This document shows, piece by piece, positions 1-11,855 of a stretch of DNA of 64,000 bases. The DNA lies in contig NZ_FQZK01000021.1 of assembly GCF_900141985.1 (NCBI RefSeq), forward strand, positions 1 to 64,000. The letters run 5' to 3'. A model generated the notes under the pieces. The model searched no databases and was not told the origin of the DNA. It saw only the letters and a list, made by a program, of their open reading frames with translations. The translations under genes and the position numbers were made by a program. This DNA comes from Nocardiopsis flavescens. GTDB taxonomy: Bacteria; Actinomycetota; Actinomycetes; Streptosporangiales; Streptosporangiaceae. The first letter of the stretch is position 1; every line of letters begins with the position of its first letter.

Positions 1-1524
1 CACCGAGTACCCGGTGATGAGCGTGGCGCCCACGGTCAGGGCGATCATCGCGGTGGCCGCCCGGCGCGGGCTGCGCACGGAGTTGTCCACGGCGAGCATG
101 CTCGGCACGCCCACCCGGCGCAGCGGCAGGCCCACCGCGCCCACGATCCCGCGCACCAGCAGCGGGCCCAGGACCACCACGCCCAGGAACGCGACCAGCG
201 CGGCGCCGGTGACGATCACCGGCCCCGTCGTGCCGGTGCCGGAGAACCGGCTGACCGCCACCAGGGCGGCGGACACGGCGAAGGCGAGCAGGCCCAGGAC
301 CACGCGCACCCACCCGGTGCCCTTCTCCAGCCCCGCGGCGGTGGCGCTGGTGCGCAGCGCCGCAAGGGGGGACACCCGGGTCGCCCGGGTGGCGGGGACC
401 AGCGCGGAGAACACGGTCACGACGGTGCCCAGCACCAGGCCGGTGGCCACGGCCGCGGGGGTGACGGCCAGGTCGGCGGCGCCCATGCCCAGCGCCGGGC
501 CGCCCAGGGCCGCCCCCGCCATGCCGATGCCGATGCCCGCCAGCACGCCCAGGACGGACGAGACCACGCCCACCACCAGGGACTCGGCCAGCATCGACCG
601 GAACACCTGGGAGCGCTTGGCGCCCACGCACCGCAGCAGGGCCAGTTCGCGCTGGCGCTGGGCGATGAGGATGGCGAAGGTGTTGTAGATGACGATCCCG
701 GCCACGAACATCGCGATGAACGCGAACAGCAGCAGCACGACCCGCAGCATCTCGGTGTCGGCGCCGGAGCCCTCGGCCATGTCCAGGCCGAACCGCTCGC
801 CGGTCCGGACCTCGAACCCGGACCCGACCGCCTCGGAGACGGCGTCGGCGACCTGCTCGTCGGTGTACCCCTGGGCGGCGAGCGCGTCGATCTCGGCGTA
901 GCCCCGGACCCCGGTCATCTCGCGCAGGGTGGCGGGGTCGAACACGATCGCCCCGGCCTGGCTGTAGATCGGCTCCGCCCCGAAGTCCACCAGGCCGGTG
1001 AGCGTGAACTCGCGCTTCTCCTGGTCGCGGTCCAGGACGGTCACCCGGTCGCCGACGGCGAAGCCGAGCTGTTCGGCGGTCGAGGTGGCCAGCGCGATCT
1101 CACCGCCGTCGGCGGGCAGGGAGCCCTCCGCGGCGGAGAACCGGCTGTGCTCGCCGAAGGACAGGGCCTTGGGCGGGAAGAAGCCGAAGGCGCGCCCGTC
1201 GCCGTCCAGCAGGACGGCCTCGCCGCGGGCCATGCCGTCGGCGGCGGACACCTGCGGCAGCGCCCGGACCTGCTCCAGGTGCTCGTCGGTCAGCGGGACC
1301 GTCTCCCAGGGGTCCCCGGGGTCCTCGGGCTCGCGCTCGCCCTCGACGGCGACGGCGTCGACCGAGGTGGCGGCGCCCATGACGGTCTTCTCGTACCCGG
1401 CCTTGAGGGTGTCGGCGAAGACCATGGTGCCGGTGGTGAACATGACGCCGAGCATGATCGCCAGCACGGTCGTGACGTACCGGGACTTGTGCAGGCGCAG
1501 CCCGGCCAGTGTGGTGCGCAGCAT
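1..1524 (-). CDS. ABC transporter permease, FtsX/MacB type (C-terminus cut by window edge)
   Basis: Integral membrane subunit of a MacB/LolCDE-like exporter that moves lipids, lipoproteins or peptides. Reading leftward from the ATG at 1524, the protein opens MLRTTLAGLRLHKSRYVTTV and a first membrane helix. A long extracytoplasmic stretch follows, then an FtsX domain with the usual SPLAALR motif, then the start of a second repeat. About 508 codons are present without a stop, so the C-terminal part lies outside the window. It ends 4 bases from the ATPase gene upstream on the same strand, so the two form one transport operon. The substrate cannot be read from the sequence. Confidence 0.9.
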   Translation of the reverse strand, partial: MLRTTLAGLRLHKSRYVTTVLAIMLGVMFTTGTMVFADTLKAGYEKTVMGAATSVDAVAVEGEREPEDPGDPWETVPLTDEHLEQVRALPQVSAADGMARGEAVLLDGDGRAFGFFPPKALSFGEHSRFSAAEGSLPADGGEIALATSTAEQLGFAVGDRVTVLDRDQEKREFTLTGLVDFGAEPIYSQAGAIVFDPATLREMTGVRGYAEIDALAAQGYTDEQVADAVSEAVGSGFEVRTGERFGLDMAEGSGADTEMLRVVLLLFAFIAMFVAGIVIYNTFAILIAQRQRELALLRCVGAKRSQVFRSMLAESLVVGVVSSVLGVLAGIGIGMAGAALGGPALGMGAADLAVTPAAVATGLVLGTVVTVFSALVPATRATRVSPLAALRTSATAAGLEKGTGWVRVVLGLLAFAVSAALVAVSRFSGTGTTGPVIVTGAALVAFLGVVVLGPLLVRGIVGAVGLPLRRVGVPSMLAVDNSVRSPRRAATAMIALTVGATLITGYSV

Positions 1525-1528
1525 CGGA

Positions 1529-2296
1529 TCAGGCCTCTTCCAGCTTGAGCAGCCGCTGGGAGACCAGCTCGGCGGTGGGCTCCGTCACCTCGTCCACCAG
1601 TCGGCCGTCGCGCAGGAACACCACGCGGTCGGCGTAGGAGGCGGCGACCGGGTCGTGGGTGACCATCACGATGGTCTGGTGCAGCTCCTTGGCGGAGGAA
1701 CGCAGGAACTCCAGCACCTCGGTGCCCGAGCGGGAGTCCAGGTTGCCGGTGGGCTCGTCGGCGTAGACCACCTCGGGCGCGTTGAGCAGGGCGCGCGCGA
1801 CGGCCACGCGCTGCTGCTGGCCGCCGGAGAGCTTGGCGGGCAGGTGGCGCAGCCGCTCGCGCAGGCCGACCACGTCGATGATGCGGTCGAACCGCTCCTT
1901 GTCCACCCGGCGCTTGGCGATCTGGGAGGGCAGCAGGATGTTCTGCTCGGCGGTGAGCATCGGCAGCAGGTTGAACGACTGGAAGATGAACCCGATGCGG
2001 TCGCGGCGCAGCAGGGTCAGCTCGGCGTCGCGCAGGCCGGTGATCTGCGTGCGGCCCAGGTGGACGCTCCCGGACGTGGGCACGTCCAGCCCGGCCAGGC
2101 AGTGCATGAGGGTCGACTTGCCCGAGCCGGAGGGGCCCATGATCGCGGTGAACGCACCGCGGTGGAACTCCACGTCCACTCCGTCGAGGGCGTGGACCCT
2201 GGTCTCCCCGGTGTCGTAGACCTTGGTCAGGTCGCGGGCCACCACCACCGGGGGCGGGGCGACCGGGGAGTGGGGGTCGACAGCGGATGCGTTCAC
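1529..2296 (-). CDS. ABC transporter ATP-binding protein (MacB/LolD family)
   Basis: ATPase that powers the FtsX-type permease just downstream. It shows Walker A GPSGSGKST, the Q-loop region FIFQSFNLLP, signature LSGGQQQRVAVARALL and Walker B VVYADEPTGNLD, ending with the H-loop region VTHDP. I chose the GTG at 2296 because a GGAG lies 9 bases upstream and the protein then has about 255 residues, normal for the family. The open frame extends to 2368, but that extension is Pro/Ser-rich and not family-like. The pair lies back-to-back with the sensor kinase at 2657, so that two-component system may control it, as with many cell-envelope-stress exporters (inference). Confidence 0.9.
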   Translation of the reverse strand: MNASAVDPHSPVAPPPVVVARDLTKVYDTGETRVHALDGVDVEFHRGAFTAIMGPSGSGKSTLMHCLAGLDVPTSGSVHLGRTQITGLRDAELTLLRRDRIGFIFQSFNLLPMLTAEQNILLPSQIAKRRVDKERFDRIIDVVGLRERLRHLPAKLSGGQQQRVAVARALLNAPEVVYADEPTGNLDSRSGTEVLEFLRSSAKELHQTIVMVTHDPVAASYADRVVFLRDGRLVDEVTEPTAELVSQRLLKLEEA

Positions 2297-2656
2297 GGGA
2301 GACGGCTCCAGACGATGGTGCGGGGACGATGGCGCCGGTGCCGCGGTCCGGGACCCGTTCCGTCCCACCGCGCCACCGGTGCCCTCAACGCTAGGTCCGG
2401 GGAACGCCCCGGTCCTCGGCCTGGAGGACGGTTCGCGACCTCGTCCAAAGGAAGGAGGCGCGGGGGCCCGGCGACTCCTTCGTCAGGACGCCCCCTCGAC
2501 TTTCGTCGGGGGTCGGCCGGCGGCGGCGGGCGCCCGAGGCCCCCTCGCACCCGCTCCGACCTGCGAGGGCAACGAAAGGTACAGGGGCGGGGCGAACCGG
2601 GCGCCGTGTCGCCGCCCCCGCCGGGCCCGCGGCCGCCCCGCCGTAGACTCCGCACC

Positions 2657-5504
<2,848 letters not shown>

Positions 5505-5563
5505 GCCGACCCGGCCCACCGCACACCAGAGCAGAGCAGACACAGGACGGACAACCCGACACC

Positions 5564-6328
5564 ATGGGACTTCTCGAAGGTAAGCGCATCCTCGTCACCG
5601 GGGTGCTCACCGACTCCTCCATCGCCTTCCACGTCGCCCGCCTGGCACAGGAGCAGGGCGCCACGGTCGTCCTCACCGGCTACGGCCGCCTGAGCTTGGT
5701 GGAGCGCATCGCCAAGCGCCTGCCCGAGCCGCCCCCGGTCCTGGAGCTGGACGTCACCGACGACGAGCAGCTGGGCACCCTGGCGGCGCGCGTGGGGGAG
5801 CACGTCGACGGCCTGGACGGCATCGTCCACTCCATCGGGTTCACCCCGCAGGACGCCCTGGGCGGCAACTTCCTCAACACGCAGTGGTCGGACGTGGCCA
5901 CCGCCATGCACACCTCGACGTTCTCGCTGAAGTCGCTGACCACCTCGCTGACCCCGCTCATGAAGAACGGCGGCTCGGTGGTGGCGCTGGACTTCGACAA
6001 CAGCGTCTCCTACCCGATCTACGACTGGATGGGCGTGGCCAAGTCCGCGCTCACCTCCACCGCCCGCTACCTGGCCCGCTACGTCGGCGACCAGGGCATC
6101 CGGGTGAACCTGGTCTCGGCCGGCCCGCTGAGCACCATGGCCGCCCGGAGCATCCCCGGCTTCGGGGAGCTGGCCAAGCACTGGCCCGAGCGCGCCCCGC
6201 TGGGCTGGGACGTCAGCGACCCCGAGCCCGCGGCCAAGGCCGTCGTGGCCCTGCTGTCGGACTGGTTCCCGGCCACCACCGGCGAGGTCGTCCACGTCGA
6301 CGGCGGGTTCCACTCCACCGGCGCCTGA
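5564..6328 (+). CDS. fabI: Enoyl-ACP reductase FabI (InhA-like)
   Basis: NADH-dependent enoyl-ACP reductase performing the last step of each fatty-acid elongation round. It starts [20 protein letters not shown], the divergent cofactor loop typical of InhA/FabI rather than classical SDRs. The catalytic Tyr-x6-Lys is seen in [13 protein letters not shown] and the [16 protein letters not shown] region matches the substrate loop. With 254 residues it is slightly shorter than mycobacterial InhA. It is cotranscribed with fabG by position and would be the expected target of isoniazid- or triclosan-type inhibitors (family knowledge). Confidence 0.93.
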   Translation: MGLLEGKRILVTGVLTDSSIAFHVARLAQEQGATVVLTGYGRLSLVERIAKRLPEPPPVLELDVTDDEQLGTLAARVGEHVDGLDGIVHSIGFTPQDALGGNFLNTQWSDVATAMHTSTFSLKSLTTSLTPLMKNGGSVVALDFDNSVSYPIYDWMGVAKSALTSTARYLARYVGDQGIRVNLVSAGPLSTMAARSIPGFGELAKHWPERAPLGWDVSDPEPAAKAVVALLSDWFPATTGEVVHVDGGFHSTGA

Positions 6329-6404
6329 GGGCCCTGCTAGGTTGACGCGGTCGGTCCCCGTCCCGGGGGCCGGCCGCACTCGTTGCAGCGGGAGGGACGC
6401 GGGC

Positions 6405-7166
6405 ATGGATCTGGGACTGTCGGGCGCCAGGGTCTTGGTGACGGGGGCCAGCCGGGGGATCGGCCGGGCCATCGCCGGGGTGTTCGCGCAGGAGGGCGCC
6501 GGCCTGGCGCTGTGCGCCCGCGACGGGGTCGCCCTGGCCGAGGCGGCGGGTGAGCTGAGCGCCGGGGGCGCCCGGGTGTTCGCCCGCCCGCTGGACGTCC
6601 GCGACCACGAGGCGCTGCCCGGCTTCGTGGCGGACGCCGTCGCCGCCCTGGGCGGCCTGGACGTCCTGGTCTCCAACGTCTCCGGCGGCGGCGCGCCCAC
6701 CCCGGACCAGTGGGAGCGCGCCGTCGACACCGACCTGGTGCCGTTCCTGCGCCTCACCGAGGCGGCCGAACCCCACCTGGAGGCCTCCTCCCGGGGCGGG
6801 GCCGCGGTGCTGATCTCCACCACCTCCGCGCTGCACGTCACCCCGCCCGCCGGCGCCCGCGCCTACGGGGCGGTCAAGGCGGCGCTCAACCACCACGCCT
6901 CCTCCCTGGCGCACGCCTGGGCGCCGAGGGGGATCCGGGTCAACACCGTCTCGCCGGGGCCGACCGAGTTCCCCGGCGGCGGCTGGGCCCGGCGCCGGGA
7001 GAACGACCCCGAGTTCTACGAGGGCATCCGGGCCCGCATCCCCTTCGGGCGGCTGGGCCGCCCCGAGGAGGTGGCCCGGGCCGTCGCCTTCCTGGCCTCA
7101 CCGGCGGCGTCCTTCGTCACCGGCCAGAACCTCGTGGTGGACGGCGGCTTCCTCGACCGCGTCTGA
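6405..7166 (+). CDS. SDR family NAD(P)-dependent oxidoreductase
   Basis: Classical short-chain dehydrogenase of 253 residues. It has the cofactor loop [15 protein letters not shown] in place of the usual NNAG, and the YGAVK catalytic pair. The start is the ATG at 6405, preceded 9 bases upstream by GGAGG; the longer frame from 6342 lacks such a site. It lies 76 bases after fabI on the same strand and may belong to the same transcript, but the substrate is unknown. FabG-like proteins of this kind act on 3-oxoacyl, sugar or aromatic alcohols. Confidence 0.85.
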   Translation: MDLGLSGARVLVTGASRGIGRAIAGVFAQEGAGLALCARDGVALAEAAGELSAGGARVFARPLDVRDHEALPGFVADAVAALGGLDVLVSNVSGGGAPTPDQWERAVDTDLVPFLRLTEAAEPHLEASSRGGAAVLISTTSALHVTPPAGARAYGAVKAALNHHASSLAHAWAPRGIRVNTVSPGPTEFPGGGWARRRENDPEFYEGIRARIPFGRLGRPEEVARAVAFLASPAASFVTGQNLVVDGGFLDRV

Positions 7167-7175
7167 GCCCCTCCC

Positions 7176-8528
7176 TCACCGGCCGCGGCGCCGGACGAGG
7201 GGCGCCAGGCCGCGTACGGCCAGGACCGCGCCGAGCAGCCCGGCGGCCACCGCCGCCGCGGCGAGGTCGGGGAACCACAGCAGCGTGCTGCGCGGCCCGG
7301 CGTAGGCGAGCAGTCCCGCGGCCGCGACGGCGGTGATCCCCCCGGCCGCTCCGAGGACGGTCCGGCCCCGGCCCGGGCGCAGCGCCGCCGCGCCCAGCCC
7401 CGCGGCCAGGGCCGTCGCGCCCCATGCCGCGGCCGGGGGGATCCAGGCGGGGGAGGGCTCCGGGACGGCGCCCCCCGCCGACATCCGGGCCAGGTCGAAG
7501 GCGACCCCCTGGATCCCGTCGTCGGCGGCGACCGCGTAGGCGTTCTGGAGGACCACCACGGCGCGCTCGCGCCCGGGCAGCAGCACCAGCATCGCGGCGT
7601 GCCCGGGGGTGGCGCCGCCGTGGAACACCACGGGCTCGCCCGTGCCGGACAGGGTGGTCCGCCGCCAGCTCAGGCCGTACCTCTGCGGGGAGCCGGGCAC
7701 CGGGACGGCGCCCTCCCGCATCCCGGCCAGGGCCTCGGCGTCCAGCAGCGGCGGGTCGGGGTCCAGTTGCAGGCGGGCGAAGGCGGCGAGGTCGTTCAGG
7801 GTCCCGCCGAGGTAGCCGTAGGCGGCGCCCCCGTCGTCCACCCCGTCGGCGTCGGCGACGGGGAACCCCCACAGGTACCGGTGCCCGGGGGTGAGCCCGG
7901 CGGCACGGGCCCCCTCGGCCCCGGTGAACGCGTCGTCCATCCCGGCGGGCTCCAGGACGGCCGTGCGCAGGTGGCCCTCCAGGTCCCCGGTGACCTCCTC
8001 GACCACCGCCCCCAGCAGCACGTGGTTGGCGCTGGAGTACTCGTGCCCGCCGGGCTCGGCGGCCCGGACGCCGGCCAGGTGCCGCACCCGCGCGTCGAGG
8101 TCCGGCGCGTCGGGCCCGTACCGGTCGGTCACGGCGAACGCGGCGCGCTCGGGGATGCCGGAGGTGTGCGTCATCAGGTCGCGCACGGTCACGTCGCGCC
8201 CGGAGAACGCGGGCAGGTGGTCGCCCACCGGTGCGTCGAGGTCGAGCCGCCCCTGCCGTGCCAGGACGACGGCGGCGGTGGCGGCGACCGGCTTGGCCAC
8301 CGATCCCCACAGGAAGGCGGTGTCGGCGTCCACCGGCTCCCCGGCACCGTCCACCCCGGTGCGGAAGGCGTGCTCGACGCCGTCGGGGCCGACCACGGCG
8401 TAGGCCAGTCCGGGGACGCCGACCGCCGCCGCGTGCGCCGCGGCATGGGCGTCCATGGCACCGGTGTCCGGGGCCTCGGCGGGCGGGGCCGGGGACAGGG
8501 CGAGAAGCAGGGCGAGGGGGAGGCGCAT
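7176..8528 (-). CDS. Serine hydrolase, beta-lactamase/class C family, with C-terminal membrane helices
   Basis: Probable exported beta-lactamase-like esterase or D-aminopeptidase of 450 residues. A signal peptide (MRLPLALLLALS) is followed by the SxxK motif WGSVAKP (Ser76, Lys79), a Tyr-x-Asn-like YSSAN and the HGG triad. The last about 100 residues form three to four hydrophobic helices ending in RRRGR, which anchor the enzyme in the membrane with the catalytic domain outside. It diverges from a TetR regulator at 8591 across a 62-base gap rich in palindromes, so it is the likely target of that repressor. Confidence 0.87.
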   Translation of the reverse strand: MRLPLALLLALSPAPPAEAPDTGAMDAHAAAHAAAVGVPGLAYAVVGPDGVEHAFRTGVDGAGEPVDADTAFLWGSVAKPVAATAAVVLARQGRLDLDAPVGDHLPAFSGRDVTVRDLMTHTSGIPERAAFAVTDRYGPDAPDLDARVRHLAGVRAAEPGGHEYSSANHVLLGAVVEEVTGDLEGHLRTAVLEPAGMDDAFTGAEGARAAGLTPGHRYLWGFPVADADGVDDGGAAYGYLGGTLNDLAAFARLQLDPDPPLLDAEALAGMREGAVPVPGSPQRYGLSWRRTTLSGTGEPVVFHGGATPGHAAMLVLLPGRERAVVVLQNAYAVAADDGIQGVAFDLARMSAGGAVPEPSPAWIPPAAAWGATALAAGLGAAALRPGRGRTVLGAAGGITAVAAAGLLAYAGPRSTLLWFPDLAAAAVAAGLLGAVLAVRGLAPLVRRRGR

Positions 8529-8544
8529 CGGGGTCCTTTCGATA

Positions 8545-8584
8545 ACCGTATGCGCATATTGTTATAACCATATGCTGATACGGT
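8545..8584. promoter_or_regulatory. 40-bp composite palindromic operator between serine hydrolase and TetR gene
   Basis: The outer arms ACCGTAT and ATACGGT are perfect inverted repeats, the inner arms GCATAT and ATATGC pair as well, and the centre holds the perfect palindrome GTTATAAC (8561-8568). The left half also contains the 10-bp palindrome TATGCGCATA (8549-8558). The site fills almost the whole gap between the two divergent starts. It is strikingly AT-rich for this genome, as expected for an operator plus two promoters. Confidence 0.75.
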
Positions 8585-8590
8585 CAACCC

Positions 8591-9214
8591 GTGCCACGAA
8601 CCGCAGACCACGACCGGCGCCGCGCCCAGATCGCCGACGCCGTGTACGACCTCATCGCCGCGGACGGCCTGGCCGCGGTCACCGTCGCCCGCACCGCCGA
8701 CCGCGCGGGCATGTCCGTCGGCCTCGTCCAGCACTACTTCCCGGCCAAGGACGACATGCTCCTGCACGCCTTCGAGCGCGTCGGCGCCGCCGTCGCCGCC
8801 CGCGTCGCCGGACTCGTCGACGAGGGCGCCCGCCACGAGCGGTCCATCGCCGCCATCCTCGGCGCCGCCCTGGCCGAGCACCTGCCCCTGGACGCGCGCC
8901 GCCGCGCCGAGTTCCGCGTCACGCGCACCTTCGCCGGGCGGGCCCTGGAGAACCCCCGGCTGGCCGGGGTGGACGCCCGGGCCTCCGCCGCGCTGCGGGA
9001 CGAGGTCGCCCGCGCGGTCGCCAACGGGTTCGAGTGCGGGGAGGTCGACCCCGCCACCGACCCCGCCCTGGCCGCCGTCCGCCTGGCCGCCGCCACCGAG
9101 GGCCTGGCCACGGCCCTGTACCGCGACCCCGAAGAGCGGGACCGCGCCCTGGAGGTCCTGCGCGCCGAGGTCGGCGCGGTCTTCACCGGCGCGTGCGGCC
9201 AGTACCGCCGCTGA
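8591..9214 (+). CDS. TetR family transcriptional regulator
   Basis: Repressor of 207 residues. The N-terminal helix-turn-helix reads VTVARTADRAGMSVGLVQHY, followed by the FPAKDDML stretch usual in TetR proteins; the rest is an all-helical ligand-binding domain of the TetR_C_6 kind. The start is a GTG 6 bases after the palindromic site, so the mRNA leader must be very short. It probably represses itself and the divergent serine hydrolase. The inducer is unknown. Confidence 0.9.
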   Translation: MPRTADHDRRRAQIADAVYDLIAADGLAAVTVARTADRAGMSVGLVQHYFPAKDDMLLHAFERVGAAVAARVAGLVDEGARHERSIAAILGAALAEHLPLDARRRAEFRVTRTFAGRALENPRLAGVDARASAALRDEVARAVANGFECGEVDPATDPALAAVRLAAATEGLATALYRDPEERDRALEVLRAEVGAVFTGACGQYRR

Positions 9215-9220
9215 CGGGTG

Positions 9221-10201
9221 TCAGCGGTCGGTGCCCGCCGGGACCTCTGGCTCTCCGCGGCCCCCGCTGACCTCCGCGGCCGGGACCGCCTCGGCCAGCC
9301 GCCGCACGTCCTGCGCCGACAGCACCAGGTCCGCGGCCGCCGCGTTCTCGTCCAGCCGGGAGGCCCGCCGGGTCCCCGGGATGGGCACCGCCCCGTGCGC
9401 CGCCACCCATGCCAGCGCCACCTGGGCGAGCGTGGCCCCCTTCTCGCGGGCGATCTCCTCCACCCGCTCCGCCAGGCGCCGGTTGGCGGCGAACGCGTCC
9501 GGCCGGAACCGGGGCAGCCCGCGCCGCGCGTCGTCCGGCGCCAGGTCGTCCAGGCTGCGCACCCCGTCGGTCAGCGTGCCCCGCCCCAGCGGGGAGAACG
9601 CCACGAACCCGATCTCCAACTCGTCCGTCACCGCCTTCTCCCCGTTGTGCAGCACGTCCGGGGCGAACAGCGAGAACTCCGACTGCACCGCGGCCAGCGG
9701 ATGCACCGCGTGCGCCCGCCGGATCGTGTCGGCCGCCGCCTCCGACAGCCCGATGTGCAGCACCTTGCCCTCGCGCACCAGCTCCGCCATGGCCCCGACC
9801 GACTCCTCGATCGGCACCTTCGGGTCGACCCGGTGGAGGTAGTACAGGTCGATCACGTCGGTGCCCAGGTGCCGCAGCGACCGCTCGCATGCGCGCCGGA
9901 TGTAGGCGGGCGTGCCGTTGCGGCCGTGCACGGTGCCGTCGTCGTCGGTCTCCGCGGAGGCCTTGGTGGCCAGCACGACCTCCGACCGGCGGTGCCCCAG
10001 GGCGCGGGCGATCAGCTTCTCGTTCTCGAAGGGCCCGTAGGCCTCGGCGGTGTCGATGAACGTGACGCCGATGTCCACCGCGTGCCGCAGCGTCGCGACG
10101 GACTCCTTCTCGTCGCCCGGCCCGTAGAACGCGCTCATCCCCATGGCGCCCAGCCCGAGGGCCGACACCTTCAGCCCGTCACCCAGCTCCGTCGTCCTCA
10201 T
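9221..10201 (-). CDS. Aldo/keto reductase
   Basis: NADPH-dependent reductase of the AKR11/AKR13-like group, 326 residues. It has the N-terminal MRTTELGDGLKVSALGLGAM and the conserved Asp/Tyr of FIDTAEAYGPFENE. The catalytic Lys lies in VVLATKAS, and YYLHRVDPKVPIEES is typical of this branch. The gene overlaps the end of the MerR regulator gene by 23 bases and is cotranscribed from the MerR-type promoter at 10624-10654. An electrophile- or drug-responsive MerR controlling an AKR suggests detoxification of reactive carbonyls (inference). Confidence 0.9.
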   Translation of the reverse strand: MRTTELGDGLKVSALGLGAMGMSAFYGPGDEKESVATLRHAVDIGVTFIDTAEAYGPFENEKLIARALGHRRSEVVLATKASAETDDDGTVHGRNGTPAYIRRACERSLRHLGTDVIDLYYLHRVDPKVPIEESVGAMAELVREGKVLHIGLSEAAADTIRRAHAVHPLAAVQSEFSLFAPDVLHNGEKAVTDELEIGFVAFSPLGRGTLTDGVRSLDDLAPDDARRGLPRFRPDAFAANRRLAERVEEIAREKGATLAQVALAWVAAHGAVPIPGTRRASRLDENAAAADLVLSAQDVRRLAEAVPAAEVSGGRGEPEVPAGTDR

Positions 10202-10616
10202 GGTCCCCCCTGTGCGCCACGACCTCCCGGTACGCGGCGATCTTGTGGTCGATGGCCCGGAGGTGGCGCCTGGTGCGCTCCATCTCCTCGATGACGTGCT
10301 CCCGGTGCCGCTCCAGCAGCTCCAACCGCTCGGCCTCGGTGCCCGCGCGGCGGCTCAGCTCCGCCATCACGCGGATCCGCGCGATCGGCATCCCGGTCTG
10401 GCGCAGCATCAGCAGCCCCGCGATCCAGGTCAGGTCCGAGCGGCGGTACCGCCGCCGGTGCCCGGAGTCGCGCGGGGCCGGATCCAGGAGCAGGCCCTCG
10501 TCCTCGTAGTAGCGCAGTGTCCGGACGCCGATCCCGAAGATCTCGGCGGCGCGCCCGATGGGCACCCCCTCGGGAGGGATCTCCGCGTCGACGTCCGGGA
10601 GCAGGATCTCCGTCAT
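10179..10616 (-). CDS. MerR family transcriptional regulator
   Basis: Regulator of 145 residues when started at the ATG at 10616; a second in-frame ATG at 10625 would add MDG. The MerR HTH is clear: IGRAAEIFGIGVRTLRYYEDE, then LLDPAPRDSGHRRRY. A dimerisation helix rich in Glu and Arg follows and there is no metal-binding Cys set, so it should sense an organic or redox signal. I prefer 10616 because the promoter -10 box at 10624-10629 overlaps the other ATG, which would make the mRNA essentially leaderless. It is the first gene of an operon with the AKR. Confidence 0.9.
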   Translation of the reverse strand: MTEILLPDVDAEIPPEGVPIGRAAEIFGIGVRTLRYYEDEGLLLDPAPRDSGHRRRYRRSDLTWIAGLLMLRQTGMPIARIRVMAELSRRAGTEAERLELLERHREHVIEEMERTRRHLRAIDHKIAAYREVVAHRGDHEDDGAG

Positions 10617-10623
10617 GCCGTCC

Positions 10624-10654
10624 ATCCTGCGACCTCCAGTGCGCTGGAGGTCAA
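10624..10654 (-). promoter_or_regulatory. MerR-type promoter with 19-bp spacer and operator dyad
   Basis: On the minus strand the -35 TTGACC (10654-10649) and -10 CAGGAT (10629-10624) are separated by exactly 19 bases. That over-long spacing is the hallmark of promoters twisted into action by MerR proteins. The spacer carries a perfect inverted repeat of two 9-base arms, GACCTCCAG and CTGGAGGTC, around TGCG (10631-10652). Transcription should begin within a base or two of the ATG at 10616. Confidence 0.85.
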
Positions 10655-10831
10655 ATGACGCGCGCCGGGACTCCTCTCACCCGATTCCGACTCGGGCCCG
10701 CATCCCCCTCTCCCACCGGGGCGGGCGCCGCCGTTCCCAGCGGACTCCCAGGGAACTCCCGGGAAGGTCCCCGGCCCGTCGTGTTCCGTTCTGCGAGTCG
10801 TCGCCGAATCTGGTGAGAGGGGGCACCGACC

Positions 10832-11230
10832 GTGCCGACCGACACGAGCCCGGCGGCCGACCGCCTCCGGGCTCCGAGCAGGCTGCACGCCTTCGACCGC
10901 TACGAGCTCGAATACCTGGTGCCGCGCTCCCGGCCGGCCGACGTGCGCGCCGAACCGGGTGCGCGCATGGGCCGCGACCCCTGCGCCGGGGACGGCGGCC
11001 ACGCCGTCCGGAGCCTGTACTACGACACCGACCGCCTGCTCCACCACCGTCCCACCCCCGGCCCGGGATCCGGGTCTCGGCCGGTAGGTACCGCAGCGGG
11101 GCGAACCCGGTGGGGGAGGGGTCGACACGCCTCGCGGCCCACCCCGCGGGCGTCCTCGTCCGGCTCCAGGCCGCCGTAGTTCGGCGCGGCCCGCCCGGAC
11201 GGGTACGCCGTCGACCGCTCCTGTCATGCC
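10832..11230 (+). pseudogene. Remnant of a VTC-domain (polyphosphate polymerase-like) protein
   Basis: An open frame of 115 codons starts well (RLHAFDRYELEYLVPRSR, then RSLYYDTDRLLHH). This matches the beginning of VTC/tunnel-fold phosphate polymerase-like proteins, which are usually about 230-280 residues and begin F-x-R-x-E-x-K-Y-L-V with S-L-Y-Y-D-T later. After about residue 78 the frame turns into low-complexity Arg/Gly/Ser and stops at 11179. A second frame over the same DNA reads GRYRSGANPV, reminiscent of the RRYGSGANPV segment that should follow. I read this as a frameshifted, decayed gene; the right boundary is approximate. The usual partners (CotH-like, DUF4956) are absent. Confidence 0.55.
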
Positions 11231-11342
11231 CGTCGCCGTGCGGCACGCTACGCCGTCCGGGTGAGAGACCGGTGAGAGCACGCCGCGCGGGGTCTGGCAC
11301 TCTGGAGTCCGGTGTACGGGCACGGTGGCGAGGAGTGGCGGC

Positions 11343-11831
11343 ATGACGGAGCTGGACGCGATCCCGGTGAAGCTGATCGACGGGCGCGAGACGACGTTCG
11401 GGGAGTGGTCGGGCAGGGTCCGCCTGGTGGTGAACGTGGCGTCCCGCTGCGGGCTCACCCCCCAGTACGAGGCGCTGGAGGCGTTGCAGAAGACCTACGG
11501 GGACCGCGGGTTCACGGTATTGGGCTTCCCCAGCAACCAGTTCCTCCAGGAGTTCGGCGGAGACGACAAGATCGCCGAGTACTGCTCGATGACCTGGGGC
11601 GTCACGTTCCCGATGATGAGCAAGGCCAAGGTCAACGGCCGCAGCAGGCACCCGCTCTACACGGAGCTGACCCGTACCCCGGACGCCGAGGGCAACGCGG
11701 GCAACGTCAAGTGGAACTTCGAGAAGTTCCTGGTCCTGCCGGACGGCGGGGTGCACCGCTTCCGGCCCGCGACCGTGCCCGACGACCCGGCGATCGTCTC
11801 CCTCATCGAGGAGCACCTCCCCCGGGGCTGA
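11343..11831 (+). CDS. Glutathione peroxidase family protein (Cys type)
   Basis: Peroxidase of 162 residues that reduces hydroperoxides, probably using thioredoxin or mycothiol-linked donors because actinobacteria lack glutathione. The peroxidatic Cys sits in VNVASRCGLTPQYEALE; the FPSNQF motif with its Gln and the KWNFEKFLV stretch with the Trp-Asn are present. The residue is a plain Cys codon, not TGA. The ATG at 11343 has AGGAG 7 bases upstream; an earlier start at 11325 lacks this. Confidence 0.93.
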   Translation: MTELDAIPVKLIDGRETTFGEWSGRVRLVVNVASRCGLTPQYEALEALQKTYGDRGFTVLGFPSNQFLQEFGGDDKIAEYCSMTWGVTFPMMSKAKVNGRSRHPLYTELTRTPDAEGNAGNVKWNFEKFLVLPDGGVHRFRPATVPDDPAIVSLIEEHLPRG

Positions 11832-11855
11832 CCCGGGAGGGACGGCGGGATACGC

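Noticed and set aside
998-2656. Long plus-strand frame in front of the sensor kinase
   Set aside because: It runs antisense through the ABC transporter genes; the kinase has a proper ATG at 2657.
7424-8567. Plus-strand frames across the serine hydrolase
   Set aside because: Antisense to a gene with intact SxxK, YxN-like and HGG motifs.
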